This document shows positions 25,516 to 33,383 of a DNA stretch of 40,956 bases, one piece after another. Where the stretch lies: the NCBI GenBank assembly GCA_020072965.1, contig JAIQFY010000047.1, positions 1 through 40,956 on the forward strand, given 5' to 3'. Origin of the DNA: Terriglobia bacterium (GTDB taxonomy: Bacteria > Acidobacteriota > Terriglobia > JAIQFV01). The notes below the pieces were generated by a model that was not told the origin of the DNA, ran no database searches, and saw nothing but the letters and a program-made list of their open reading frames with translations. Position 1 is the stretch's first letter; each line of letters opens with the position of its first letter. The position numbers and the translations under genes are program-made.

Positions 25516-25553
25516 AAATTCCGTGTGAATCTATCTTTGTGCAACATCGATTG

Positions 25554-25976
25554 TCACTCTATTATCAAATCCTCCACAGGATTTCGCATCGGGATGAGCG
25601 CGCGCAACTGCCTGTCTCGCAAGTAAAGCCCTCCCCAAACCAGCACGCCGAATCCAATGGGAAAAAGGAACAATGGATCCTCGACGCGCACCTGGGTAGC
25701 AACAGCACCGCCAAGATACCCGGTCAACAAGATGGCGCCCAGGACGGAGGTCCGGGGAATCGCATAGAGCACAACGCACGCCAATAAAACGATGCCGAGA
25801 GGCAGAACCACACTAGCGGGATACCCGAGCTTGACAGTTCCCTCCATAGCAGGAGCCAACTTCATCACTTTGACAATGGCGTCGAAGAGCAGGAGCGCCG
25901 CGACCAGGCCGGTAATGATGCGGCCCGCCCAGAGCGCTTGCTTTGAGACCGAAGTCGTTTGCGTAGCCGATTGCAT
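25554..25976 (-). CDS. DoxX-like small membrane protein
   Basis: 140-residue integral membrane protein of the DoxX/DoxD-like group: about four transmembrane helices (ALWAGRIITGLVAALLLFDA, LGIVLLACVVLYAI, SVLGAILLTGYLGGAVATQV, LFLFPIGFGVLVWGGLYL) with the typical KVMKLAPAMEGTVKLGYPAS loop. The start has GGAGGAAC. It follows the YciI/DGPF gene by 15 nt in the same direction and is therefore probably under the same ECF sigma control. DoxX-like proteins with YciI genes are a recurring set near ECF sigma factors; the biochemical role is not established. Confidence 0.88.
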   Translation of the reverse strand: MQSATQTTSVSKQALWAGRIITGLVAALLLFDAIVKVMKLAPAMEGTVKLGYPASVVLPLGIVLLACVVLYAIPRTSVLGAILLTGYLGGAVATQVRVEDPLFLFPIGFGVLVWGGLYLRDRQLRALIPMRNPVEDLIIE

Positions 25977-25991
25977 GAATGTGTTCCTCCA

Positions 25992-26348
25992 TTAATTCGC
26001 CGGCAGGTCCGGGATCTCCATGACCGGCCGGATTTCGACGGTGCCCTTGCGTGCGCCCGGAATTCGACCGGCAATGTTGATCGCCTCGTCGAGGTCCCTG
26101 GCATCCACCAGGAAGTATCCGCCGAGTTGTTCGCGTGTTTCTGCAAACGGACCGTCGGTGACGAGCCGTTTGCCATTGCGCACCTGGACGCTGGTCGCCG
26201 TCGAAACTGGTTGCAACGGATTGGCGGCAAGATACTGTCCGTTCGACTTGAGCGTATGTGCAAGTTGTGTCGACTCCCCGTAACACTCCTCCCGCTCAGC
26301 CTCTGTCCAGGCCTGTTCGTCGGCGTAAATCAGCAGCATGTATTTCAT
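25992..26348 (-). CDS. YciI-related DGPF protein (ECF42-associated)
   Basis: 118-residue ferredoxin-fold protein of the YCII-related family with the DGPF signature in RLVTDGPFAETREQLGGY. It starts MKYMLLIYADEQAW, the standard beginning of these proteins, with GGAG 8-9 nt upstream. DGPF proteins are the hallmark neighbours of ECF42 sigma factors, and one is encoded divergently 414 nt away. A matching candidate ECF promoter sits 21 nt upstream of the ATG. Molecular function is unknown, although the YciI fold can bind small ligands through conserved His/Asp residues. Confidence 0.92.
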   Translation of the reverse strand: MKYMLLIYADEQAWTEAEREECYGESTQLAHTLKSNGQYLAANPLQPVSTATSVQVRNGKRLVTDGPFAETREQLGGYFLVDARDLDEAINIAGRIPGARKGTVEIRPVMEIPDLPAN

Positions 26349-26368
26349 TTGCGTGTCTCCATGAGTAA

Positions 26369-26395
26369 ATCGAACGGGGAATATTCAAATCGACC
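26369..26395 (-). promoter_or_regulatory. Candidate ECF42 promoter for the DGPF-DoxX genes
   Basis: On the minus strand GGTCGA (26395-26390) is followed after 17 nt by CGAT (26372-26369), 21 nt before the DGPF ATG. Reported ECF42 target promoters have TGTCGA at -35 and CGA/TC-type -10 elements, as I recall the family literature. The same arrangement, NNTCGA-17-CGAY, recurs before the sigma gene itself at 26705. Confidence 0.55.
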
Positions 26396-26704
26396 CCCCA
26401 ATTCGAAAAAATTTTCAGCCAGGCATGTCGGTCGGTGCCGCCGCCATCGAAGCTGATTCTTGTTTCGAATCTGCCTGGGCAAGGAGTGGCGTGCCACCCC
26501 CTACTTCTTTCTGGATGCTTGCATGCGCAAACACTCTTCCTGCTCCCTGAGCTCAGGCGTAAGCGTGTCACCGAAGTCCCCCGCCTCGAACAACCTGGCG
26601 GATCTCGATCTCTGTGTCTTCGTTAAGGGGATTGGGGCAGTGTTTGACCCATGAGTCCATCTCCTTCTTATTTAAAGCAGCCTATTTGCTTGTTTCCATC
26701 TGTA

Positions 26705-26731
26705 TATCGAACGCCGAGGATCGAAATCGAC
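26705..26731 (+). promoter_or_regulatory. Candidate autoregulated ECF42 promoter
   Basis: TATCGA (26705-26710), 17 nt, then CGAC (26728-26731), ending 31 nt before the sigma factor ATG. It matches the spacing and core of the opposite-facing site at 26369-26395, which supports a shared sigma factor and positive autoregulation. Confidence 0.55.
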
Positions 26732-26762
26732 ACCTCCGCAAAAAAAAATTACAATCAGGGGC

Positions 26763-28019
26763 ATGCCACTTGATGCCACCCGGGCCGTCGAAACCGTCTA
26801 TCGCTCCGATTGGGGCCGGATTGTCGCTGCCCTGATCGGGCTCGTCGGTGACTTCGACCTTGCCGAAGAGACAGCGCAGGAAGCCTTCGCCGCCGCCGTG
26901 GATCAGTGGCCGGTCACAGGCATCCCAGAGTTTCCGCGCGCCTGGATCATCCAGACGGCCCGGCACAAGGCCATCGACCGCATCCGGCGCAGGACTCGAT
27001 TCGAGGAAAAACTTGAATCCTACGCCATCACCGGCCCGGTTCGCAACATCGAAGAGCCGGATTTCGACGCCAACAAAATTCCCGACGATCGCCTCCGCCT
27101 GATCTTCACCTCCTGTCACCCGGCGCTCGCCCTGGAAGCACAGGTGGCGCTGACGCTGCGCACGCTGTGCGGCCTTGAGACGGACGAAATTGCCCGGGCA
27201 TTCCTCGTGCCTGCGGCGACCATGGCGCAGCGGCTGGTGCGCGCAAAGCGCAAGATTCGCGACGCCCGCATTCCCTATATCGTGCCGGAGACAGAGGACA
27301 TGGCTCCGCGGCTCGACGCCGTGTTGACCGTGATCTATCTCATCTTCAATGAAGGCTATGCGGCCACTCGAGGCGGGCCGCTGGTGAGGACGGACCTCTG
27401 CGCGGAAGCCATCCGGCTGGGGCGCCTGGTGAGGTCGTTGGTGTCGCCCCCGCCACAGGCAGAAGCGACGGCTTTACTGGCCCTCATGCTGCTTCACGAC
27501 GCACGGCGCGATGCTCGTCTCGATGAGGCGGGGGATCTTGTCGTTCTCGAAGAACAGGACCGCCGCCGCTGGGACCGGCGGCAGATCGCTGAGGCGCTGC
27601 CGCTCGTGGAGGAGGCATTCCGGGAAGTGCCCGGTGCATTCGCCCTGCAGGCGGCGATCGCGGCGGTGCATTGTCAGGCGGCGCGCGCCGAAGAGACGGA
27701 CTGGCCCCGGATCCTAGGCCTCTACAATCTCCTCGAACACGCGCAGCCCTCTCCCATTGTGACGTTGAACCGTGCGGTGGCAGTGGCTATGGTGGAGGGC
27801 CCCCGGCCGGGACTCGCCATCATTAATGCGCTTGCCACCGCCGGCGATCTCGACAGCTATCACCTGCTGCATGCCGCCCGTGCCGATCTGCTGCGCCGGC
27901 TCGGATCCACAGTCGATGCGGCGGAGAGCTACAAAAGAGCGCTGGCACTGGTGACCAATGACAGCGAGCGCAGATTTCTCGAGGGGCGGCTCAATGAGGT
28001 GCAGCCACCGACAGCCTGA
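26763..28019 (+). CDS. ECF42-type RNA polymerase sigma factor with TPR-like C-terminal extension
   Basis: 418-residue extracytoplasmic-function sigma factor. Sigma2 lies about 8-75 (VYRSDWGRIVAALIGLVGDFDLAEETAQEA begins there; FPRAWIIQTARHKAIDRIRR), followed by the linker LRLIFTSCHPALA and sigma4 about 115-165 (LRTLCGLETDEIARAFLVPA, AQRLVRAKRKIRDA). The long C-terminal DUF6596/TPR-like extension (about 180-418) includes DARLDEAGDLVVLEEQDRRRWD, typical of group ECF42, in which the extension rather than an anti-sigma factor controls activity. No anti-sigma gene is adjacent. It is divergent from the DGPF and DoxX-like genes. The ribosome site is weak (CAGGGGC). Confidence 0.93.
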   Translation: MPLDATRAVETVYRSDWGRIVAALIGLVGDFDLAEETAQEAFAAAVDQWPVTGIPEFPRAWIIQTARHKAIDRIRRRTRFEEKLESYAITGPVRNIEEPDFDANKIPDDRLRLIFTSCHPALALEAQVALTLRTLCGLETDEIARAFLVPAATMAQRLVRAKRKIRDARIPYIVPETEDMAPRLDAVLTVIYLIFNEGYAATRGGPLVRTDLCAEAIRLGRLVRSLVSPPPQAEATALLALMLLHDARRDARLDEAGDLVVLEEQDRRRWDRRQIAEALPLVEEAFREVPGAFALQAAIAAVHCQAARAEETDWPRILGLYNLLEHAQPSPIVTLNRAVAVAMVEGPRPGLAIINALATAGDLDSYHLLHAARADLLRRLGSTVDAAESYKRALALVTNDSERRFLEGRLNEVQPPTA

Positions 28020-28091
28020 CTTGACTCCGTCGACGAATATACCGGAGCGCCTTCGGGGATTTGATGCCTGGGGCTGATCCTCATCCCCGGC

Positions 28092-28298
28092 CTAAGAGGA
28101 GCGTTGCCCGCCTCGAAGCAGCACGAACACACCCGCCAGAGCGACTCCAAAGCACATGCCGGAGGCGATGAGCTGCAAAACATCTACGGTGTGAAAGCTG
28201 ACAAAGCGGGGTTTTTGCATCAGGTTGAACAACCCGACCAGACCGATCAAAAGAGGCATCAAAAAACCTGTGGTAAGCTTCCGATGTGAATATGCCAT
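28092..28298 (-). CDS. Small two-helix membrane protein, unknown function
   Basis: 68-residue protein, MAYSHRKLTTGFLMPLLIGL onward, with two hydrophobic helices (about 9-28 and 40-62) and the C-terminal LLRGGQRSS. The frame is open much further upstream, but that part reads like non-coding sequence; ATG 28298 has GAGGA about 10 nt upstream and starts directly before the first helix. It converges on the sigma factor gene. I do not recognise a family. Confidence 0.55.
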   Translation of the reverse strand: MAYSHRKLTTGFLMPLLIGLVGLFNLMQKPRFVSFHTVDVLQLIASGMCFGVALAGVFVLLRGGQRSS

Positions 28299-28579
28299 GA
28301 TGGAAGAATCCTCGAACCCGATCACTTTGTCAAGCCTGGGCAGTCGCACCCGGCCGCCTGATCTGGATCCATCGACGACGCAGGAGTTTTCCAGCCCTCC
28401 TTCTGGATCGATCGAGGTCCGGGTGCTTGGATCTTCACGATGCAAACTGCTTTCCCTCGATACAGTTATCCCACCCGCAATTCGGGGAGGACTCATTCAG
28501 CAAGTACCTGCCTGGAGAAGCGTTCCCAATCATGAGCAGACCGTGGAATATCCCTTGATCCTTGCGTATCGACGCTACT

Positions 28580-28595
28580 TGTGATAGAGTTCACA
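28580..28595. promoter_or_regulatory. Candidate CRP/FNR-family binding site
   Basis: TGTGATAGAGTTCACA matches the CRP core TGTGA-N6-TCACA at all ten defined positions. It lies 377 nt before the repeat protein start and about 282 nt before the small membrane protein start on the other strand, so the regulated gene is uncertain. No CRP-family gene is in the window. Confidence 0.4.
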
Positions 28596-28646
28596 TAGTC
28601 GTAGAAGCTGGCATTCTTGGGGTAGCGCCGGCAATACATTCGACGC

Positions 28647-28677
28647 AGTCAAAGGGGTTCGTGTGGACGCTTTGACT
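28647..28677. repeat. 8-bp inverted repeat upstream of the repeat protein
   Basis: AGTCAAAG (28647-28654) and CTTTGACT (28670-28677) are exact inverted copies with 15 nt between. It could be an operator or a small transcript hairpin; function is unknown. Confidence 0.4.
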
Positions 28678-28971
28678 ATGCAATACTTCTAAATCTTCCC
28701 CACCTAAAACATTCTCCTTTAGCAAGACGGAAAATACTGCAAGGATACAAGATCACGTCTTTCGATTAGTGCTCTGAGGAAATTCCATTCCTTAAGGGAT
28801 GCCCGGCACTTGGTTTTCATTTCTGGTCCTGCGGTCCAAGGCAATCTGAGGTGCGATTCCTATCATAAAAGGGATCACTGTCCGGTAAAGGTGACTGCTG
28901 CCCGATATTGTATTTGGGTTGTCTCAAAGTGATCTGATCATACGACTCATTCCATTGGAAGGGAGGCGAGT

Positions 28972-31900
28972 ATGCACCGCGCGAGGTTTTATTGCCCAAG
29001 AGGACTGCTCGGATGCTGGTTCCAGTTTTTGATTATGGTTGGCTGCCTCTGTGGTTTTGTATCCGAAGCAAAAGGCCAAACTTACCCTTTTGATGACATT
29101 ACGCTACAGATAATTCAGGCCGCACCCCTATCTTCAAGCGAGATTAGTGGCAATCAGTTTTATTTTGGCACCATCCTCCTTTACAGAACCAATGAAGGGA
29201 GGTATGGGAAGCTGCTGGTCTTGGGATACGGCTACGACCTCACTATTCAGTGGAAGACGTTTAACTCGAATGGGACTGTCTTCTCTCAGGGAAGCGGTCT
29301 TGTCATCAGAGGAACATTCAGTGGCGATCTCGATAGTGGGACAGAGTCTTCCTTTGCCGACGTCGCGAGTGATTTCTATTGGGAGCAGGTGACTGGCACC
29401 GAGAGATATCTTGTGCCCAGACACGGGGCGCAGTTTGCCAAGTTTAACTGCTCTTACACCCTCGGTCCCTCGGCGTTTTTTGATGGTTTTGGCAGGGCCG
29501 CCTGGACGACCTCTCTGAACGTTTACACGCTGAGGGGGTGCGCCTGGACCATGACGGGTCTTCCCTCGTGGATAACGATCAATTCCGGCTCCAGCGGTAA
29601 TGGGAACGGGACCGCCAACCTCACGATAGCGGCTAATCCCGGAAATGTTCTGAGGTATTCCAACCCCAGGGTGGGCGACGCTACGGGCGGCACCACATTC
29701 TTGGTCGCTCAGAACGGACAAAGTTGCACTGCCACTTTCAACCCTCCGAATGCAACGTTTTCACCCAGTGCCGGCACCGGTTCGTTTACCATGAGCACAC
29801 CTGCAACATGTTTCTGGAACATTGGGAGTACGTCATGGGTGACGGTAACCAGTGTCACCGCATCCGCCGCGCCATTTGGTAATGGATATCGTGTAGGTAA
29901 TGGGACTATCACCTACAGCGTGGCGGCAAACCCGGACACGAGTGATCGAACCGCAGATCCTGGCTACCCTTTCAACTTTCATATAACACAGAGGGGCCTC
30001 AACCAGTCTCTCACCCTCACGAAAGCGGGTTCTGGCACCGGCACAGTCACCAGTGCGCCGCCCGGAATCAACTGCGGCAGCACCTGCTCCTTCAGCTTTT
30101 CTTACAACCAGCAGGTCACCCTGACCGCACAAGCAGGTGCAAACTCGATCTTCACCGGATGGAGTGGCGAGGGATGCACTGGGACGGGAACCTGCCTCGT
30201 GACGATGACTCAGGCCAGAAATGTTACGGCCACTTTTGCCTTGATCGGGAGCCAGACGCTCACGGTCACGAAGGCGGGGTCAGGCACCGGCACGGTCACC
30301 AGTGTGCCCTCCGGAATCAACTGCGGCAGCGCTTGCTCCTCTAGCTTTCCCTACAACCAGCAGGTTGCCCTGACTGCACAGGCGGACCAGAACTCAAACT
30401 TTGGCGGCTGGAGCGGCGAAGGCTGCAGCGGGACCGGAGCCTGCAACGTGACAATGACCCAAGCCAGGAATGTGACGGCCACATTCACCCTGATCGGGAG
30501 CCAGACGCTCACGGTCACCAAGGCAGGATCTGGCACCGGCAGGGTCACCAGTTCGCCGTCCGGGATCAACTGCGGCAACAACTGCGTGTTCAGCTTCCCG
30601 TATAATTCACAGGTCACCCTCACGGCGCAGGCAGACACAAACTCTGATTTTGCCGGCTGGAGCGGCGAGGACTATAGCGGCACCGGGCCCTGCATCATGA
30701 CCATGTCCCAAGCGCATAACGTCACAGCGAACTTTACGGCGAAGCAGGCCCCCGGCTCACAGGTGAATCTCCCCCTGCCATCATTGGGCGCAGGTAGCGT
30801 CTTGACGCAGGGAAGGGTTGGACCCGTACGTGCCGGCTATGCCACGGTCAGCATCGATTCCGGTGCGGTCCCTTACGGGACGGCCGTGTTTAGTTTTTCA
30901 GCGAACGGCATTGTCGTCAGTGAGGCGGGGGTTCCCGTATCTCCCCCCACAACGTCGGCCCGGCTCTTCGTTGACTATCGCCCCAGGGTATCTACGAAAT
31001 CAGATCATGAAGAGACAGGTGTCATTAGCATCAACACAGGTTTCGCTGCGGTCAACCGGGGAAGTGGTCCTGCCCATCTATTACTCCGATTGCGGGACGC
31101 CAACGGGAACACGCTGGCTCAAGGGACCGGCACACTCGCTCCAGGCGCTCACGTGGCGAAATTCATCGATCAGTTGGGGCCGGATTTTGTTCTCCCTTCG
31201 ACCTTTGGATCTACCGGTGGGTTCGGTTCTTTGGAAGTCACCAGTGATCAGCCGGTCTCAGTCATCGCCTTGCGGCTCACCGCCAATCAGCGAGGGGAGA
31301 CGTTGCTGACCAGTACACCCATTGCCGACCTGACTCAAAGTGTCCCCGGGGGGGTGATCTCCTTCCCGCAGTTGGTGGACGGCGGGGGTTACCAGACGGC
31401 CTTGATCTTGCTTAACACCTCAGCCTCACCCGAATCAGGGATGATCTGGTTTTATGACGACCTCGCATTCCCTCTGTTAGTCCGCCTCGTGGGGGCTTCC
31501 TCACCCGCTGCCACCATTCCCTACAACATTCCCGCGGGCGGGTTCTTGAGAATTGAAACCGATGCCTCGAGCCCAGACGTCAAAGCGGGATCTGTCCGGG
31601 TGGTCCCGGTTCCGGGAACCGGCTCCCCCGTCGGCGCAGGGGTCTTTGGTTATACGGCGAGGGGTATTTTAGTCACGGAGTCGGGAATCCCATCCGCAAC
31701 TCTTACTTCTCATGCCCGCGTCTTTGTGGACATGTCGAGTGGTCATAACACCGGCTTGGCAATAGCAGATGTTACCGGAGACGCTCGACTCATCACCGTA
31801 AGCGCGTACCCCATGGACGGGAGCTATCTCATGGGAAGTGGAAGCTTCATTCTGCCCGGAAAAGGGCATACCGCAAAATTCGCGGATCAGATGATCGTCG

Positions 31901-32199
31901 GCCTTCTTCCCGGATTCAAAGGAGTTCTGGACATCAGTTCGACCACCCCATTTGCTGCCCTCACGCTGCGCTCTCTGAGCAATGCCCGGGGAGATTTCTT
32001 GCTCACGACCTTCCCCCTGGCCGATGTGACAAGGCCGGCTCCGGTTCCACTGATCTTCCCCCAGATTGCAGATGGGGGCGGATATCAGACCCAATTCATT
32101 TTTTTGAGCACCACCGGGGCAGCAAATACAACTGTCAGCTTCTTTGACGATGACGGCTCGCCATTGCCTGTCGGAAAGGGGACACCCGATAACCGATAA
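28972..32199 (+). CDS. Large secreted protein with BACON-like and InlB-B-type repeats, C-terminus probably shortened
   Basis: 1075-residue secreted protein: N-terminal export signal (about 1-36, ending EAKGQ), a BACON-like segment (about 190-240; CAWTMTGLPSWITINSGSSG) and a second related unit (ATCFWNIGSTSWVTV), then three 83-residue repeats (about 345-590) of the divergent InlB B-repeat type (LTVTKAGSGTGTVTS, NCGxxC, GWSGEGC, MTQARNVTATF). The C-terminal half has two copies of a further unit (GAVPYGTAVFSFSANGIVVS / GSPVGAGVFGYTARGILVTE; LVDGGGYQTALILLN / IADGGGYQTQFIFLS). The second copy ends abruptly at FFDDDGSPLPVGKG followed by TPDNR, where the first continues for dozens of residues. The start has GGGAGG. 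The likely role is surface binding or adhesion. Confidence 0.85.
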   Translation: MHRARFYCPRGLLGCWFQFLIMVGCLCGFVSEAKGQTYPFDDITLQIIQAAPLSSSEISGNQFYFGTILLYRTNEGRYGKLLVLGYGYDLTIQWKTFNSNGTVFSQGSGLVIRGTFSGDLDSGTESSFADVASDFYWEQVTGTERYLVPRHGAQFAKFNCSYTLGPSAFFDGFGRAAWTTSLNVYTLRGCAWTMTGLPSWITINSGSSGNGNGTANLTIAANPGNVLRYSNPRVGDATGGTTFLVAQNGQSCTATFNPPNATFSPSAGTGSFTMSTPATCFWNIGSTSWVTVTSVTASAAPFGNGYRVGNGTITYSVAANPDTSDRTADPGYPFNFHITQRGLNQSLTLTKAGSGTGTVTSAPPGINCGSTCSFSFSYNQQVTLTAQAGANSIFTGWSGEGCTGTGTCLVTMTQARNVTATFALIGSQTLTVTKAGSGTGTVTSVPSGINCGSACSSSFPYNQQVALTAQADQNSNFGGWSGEGCSGTGACNVTMTQARNVTATFTLIGSQTLTVTKAGSGTGRVTSSPSGINCGNNCVFSFPYNSQVTLTAQADTNSDFAGWSGEDYSGTGPCIMTMSQAHNVTANFTAKQAPGSQVNLPLPSLGAGSVLTQGRVGPVRAGYATVSIDSGAVPYGTAVFSFSANGIVVSEAGVPVSPPTTSARLFVDYRPRVSTKSDHEETGVISINTGFAAVNRGSGPAHLLLRLRDANGNTLAQGTGTLAPGAHVAKFIDQLGPDFVLPSTFGSTGGFGSLEVTSDQPVSVIALRLTANQRGETLLTSTPIADLTQSVPGGVISFPQLVDGGGYQTALILLNTSASPESGMIWFYDDLAFPLLVRLVGASSPAATIPYNIPAGGFLRIETDASSPDVKAGSVRVVPVPGTGSPVGAGVFGYTARGILVTESGIPSATLTSHARVFVDMSSGHNTGLAIADVTGDARLITVSAYPMDGSYLMGSGSFILPGKGHTAKFADQMIVGLLPGFKGVLDISSTTPFAALTLRSLSNARGDFLLTTFPLADVTRPAPVPLIFPQIADGGGYQTQFIFLSTTGAANTTVSFFDDDGSPLPVGKGTPDNR
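30004..30740 (+). repeat. Three 249-bp in-frame tandem repeats
   Basis: The block starting with the GGCACCGGCAC core recurs at 30034, 30283 and 30532, an exact 249-bp period (83 codons). Each copy encodes a NCGxxC pair and a GEG/GED C...C pair; in the third copy the Cys of GEGC is replaced by Tyr (GEDYSGTGPC). Copies 1 and 2 are closest over the first half. Confidence 0.85.
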
Positions 32200-32234
32200 A
32201 GAAAATCTGCGATTCCAAAATACTCCAATGCCCT

Positions 32235-32276
32235 GGGAACTTCGGGGCAGTCCCGAAGCTCCCATCGGATGTCGAT
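32235..32276. repeat. REP-like hairpin, copy 1
   Basis: Stem GGGA-a-CTTCGGG / CCCGAAG-c-TCCC (32235-32263, 5-nt loop), followed by CATCGGATGTCGAT. A related unit occurs in the same orientation at 32574-32612. It lies 35 nt after the repeat protein stop. Confidence 0.55.
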
Positions 32277-32405
32277 CTGGCGTGCTGCTCACTTGACGCG
32301 ACCATCATAAAGTCGGGCTTGATTCCCTGGACACGGAAGGTACGCACCGCGGGGGGACAAATCAACATCAGCGCCGGTTTGCAGCGATGAGGAGATAATT
32401 ACAAA

Positions 32406-32435
32406 GTCAAGGCAATGCCGCACCCGGGCCTTGAC
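32406..32435. other. Small hairpin in convergent intergenic region
   Basis: GTCAAGGC (32406-32413) and GCCTTGAC (32428-32435) form a perfect 8-bp stem around 14 nt, immediately before the terminator-like hairpin at 32444. The two together could be parts of one structured RNA. Confidence 0.4.
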
Positions 32436-32443
32436 GAAAACTC

Positions 32444-32502
32444 AAAAGCCAGCGACAGCCACCTCGTTCTAGCCAGAATGTCGTGACTGTCGCTGGCTTT
32501 TT
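32444..32502 (+). terminator. Long-stem terminator-like hairpin
   Basis: AAAAGCCAGCGACAG (32444-32458) and CTGTCGCTGGCTTTT (32487-32501) form a perfect 15-bp stem closed by a 28-nt loop and followed by TTGTTTG on the plus strand. The minus strand also has T-rich sequence after the stem. It lies between the convergent repeat protein and outer-membrane-like genes, so a bidirectional terminator is likely. Confidence 0.6.
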
Positions 32503-32573
32503 GTTTGCACTGCAGATTTGGCGAGGATAGAAACCCCTGTCCCCTCGGCGTCTCCAAGGTGAGATTCGGGTCT

Positions 32574-32612
32574 GGAAATTCGGGACATTCCCGATCTTCC
32601 ACCCGATGTCAT
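32574..32612. repeat. REP-like hairpin, copy 2
   Basis: GGAAATTCGGGACATTCCCG with following ATCTTCCACCCGATGTCAT aligns with the unit at 32235-32276. Stem TCGGGA / TCCCGA has a CAT loop, with flanking GGAA / TTCC. It ends 14 nt before the stop codon of the leftward gene at 32627. Confidence 0.55.
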
Positions 32613-32626
32613 AAGCAAGGTCATTT

Positions 32627-33301
32627 TCACTCCGAAATGTGAGGCTTCTGGCACCGCAAGCCCACTTTCAACGCCGCAGAGGTTCCGGTGTCTCGCCGGC
32701 CCGATTGGTTGTAGCGCACCAACTGCAATTCCAACCCGAGGAACAGATTCATCCGGTCTCGTCGCGTTCCTATGACTGCATCATGCTCATAGATGAACGC
32801 CGACGTTCGGTTGGGGGAGATTGTGTCTGGCAACAAGTAAGAGACCTTGATCAACATGGGTAGAGGCCGATGCCCGGGCAAACGCGCGGATCTGATATCG
32901 ATGCCCACAGCAAGATTGGGCGAGAAAAACGCCTTATTGAATTGCGAGGTGAAGTACTTGCCGCTATTTTCGCCGACTTCGGCAAATAGGTTTCGGTGAA
33001 AGTAGGACCGCAGATAGGCGTTCTCGGCCGTGGCGTGACCGTCGCCCACATACTTTCGTTCCCAACCGAGCTTGAACTGGCCGCCCACGAGAAAACGATC
33101 GTTAATGCGGTAGTCCCCCTGCAAAAACCCGCCGACCAGCGGGTTGATGTAGCCCACATTGTTGGCTTTTCCGATGGAGAATGCGGTCGTGAAATTCGTC
33201 GGCGTCTGTGCGCTCATCTTCGACGCAAGCTGAGTTAGAAAGGCGGTGAGCACTGCGACCACGAGGAATGCCAGCCATACCGGTTTTTGCTGTTCGTGCA
33301 T
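32627..33301 (-). CDS. Putative outer-membrane beta-barrel protein, unknown function
   Basis: 224-residue protein with an N-terminal hydrophobic helix (about 8-27, VWLAFLVVAVLTAFLTQLAS) ending at SAQ, consistent with a signal peptide. The remainder alternates short amphipathic strands rich in Gly and aromatic residues (VGGFLQGDYRINDRFLVGGQ, YFTSQFNKAFFSPNLAVGID, MNLFLGLELQLVRYNQ), suggesting a small beta-barrel of about 8-10 strands. The C-terminus CQKPHISE lacks the usual terminal aromatic residue, so the barrel assignment is tentative. The start has GGGAGGAGG. A terminator-like hairpin lies directly in its leader. No family recognised. Confidence 0.65.
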   Translation of the reverse strand: MHEQQKPVWLAFLVVAVLTAFLTQLASKMSAQTPTNFTTAFSIGKANNVGYINPLVGGFLQGDYRINDRFLVGGQFKLGWERKYVGDGHATAENAYLRSYFHRNLFAEVGENSGKYFTSQFNKAFFSPNLAVGIDIRSARLPGHRPLPMLIKVSYLLPDTISPNRTSAFIYEHDAVIGTRRDRMNLFLGLELQLVRYNQSGRRDTGTSAALKVGLRCQKPHISE

Positions 33302-33325
33302 GAGTCCTCCTCCCTTAAAGGAAAA

Positions 33326-33359
33326 AGCCCGTCTCCACCCATCGCGACGGAAACGGGCT
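33326..33359 (-). terminator. Terminator-like hairpin in leader, possible attenuator
   Basis: On the minus strand AGCCCGT (33359-33353), a 20-nt loop, ACGGGCT (33332-33326), then TTTTCCTTT and, a few bases later, the ribosome site and ATG at 33301. A hairpin plus U-rich tail right before a ribosome site could be the end of an upstream transcript or a leader attenuator. Confidence 0.5.
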
Positions 33360-33383
33360 CTTTGACTGGTGATAGTTGAACGG

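Larger units (their letters stand above)
24999..25553. other. Intergenic region carrying two REPIN-like elements
   Basis: No gene is supported in this 555-nt gap between two leftward genes. It contains two composite palindromic elements, at 25214-25333 and 25436-25515, described separately; the remainder shows nothing I recognise. Confidence 0.6.
28299..28971. other. Intergenic region with two symmetric sites
   Basis: A 673-nt region between divergent genes (small membrane protein leftward, large repeat protein rightward). It contains a CRP-type palindrome at 28580-28595 and an 8-bp inverted repeat at 28647-28677. No gene is supported; the ribosome site GGGAGG of the repeat protein lies at the right end. 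Confidence 0.5.
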
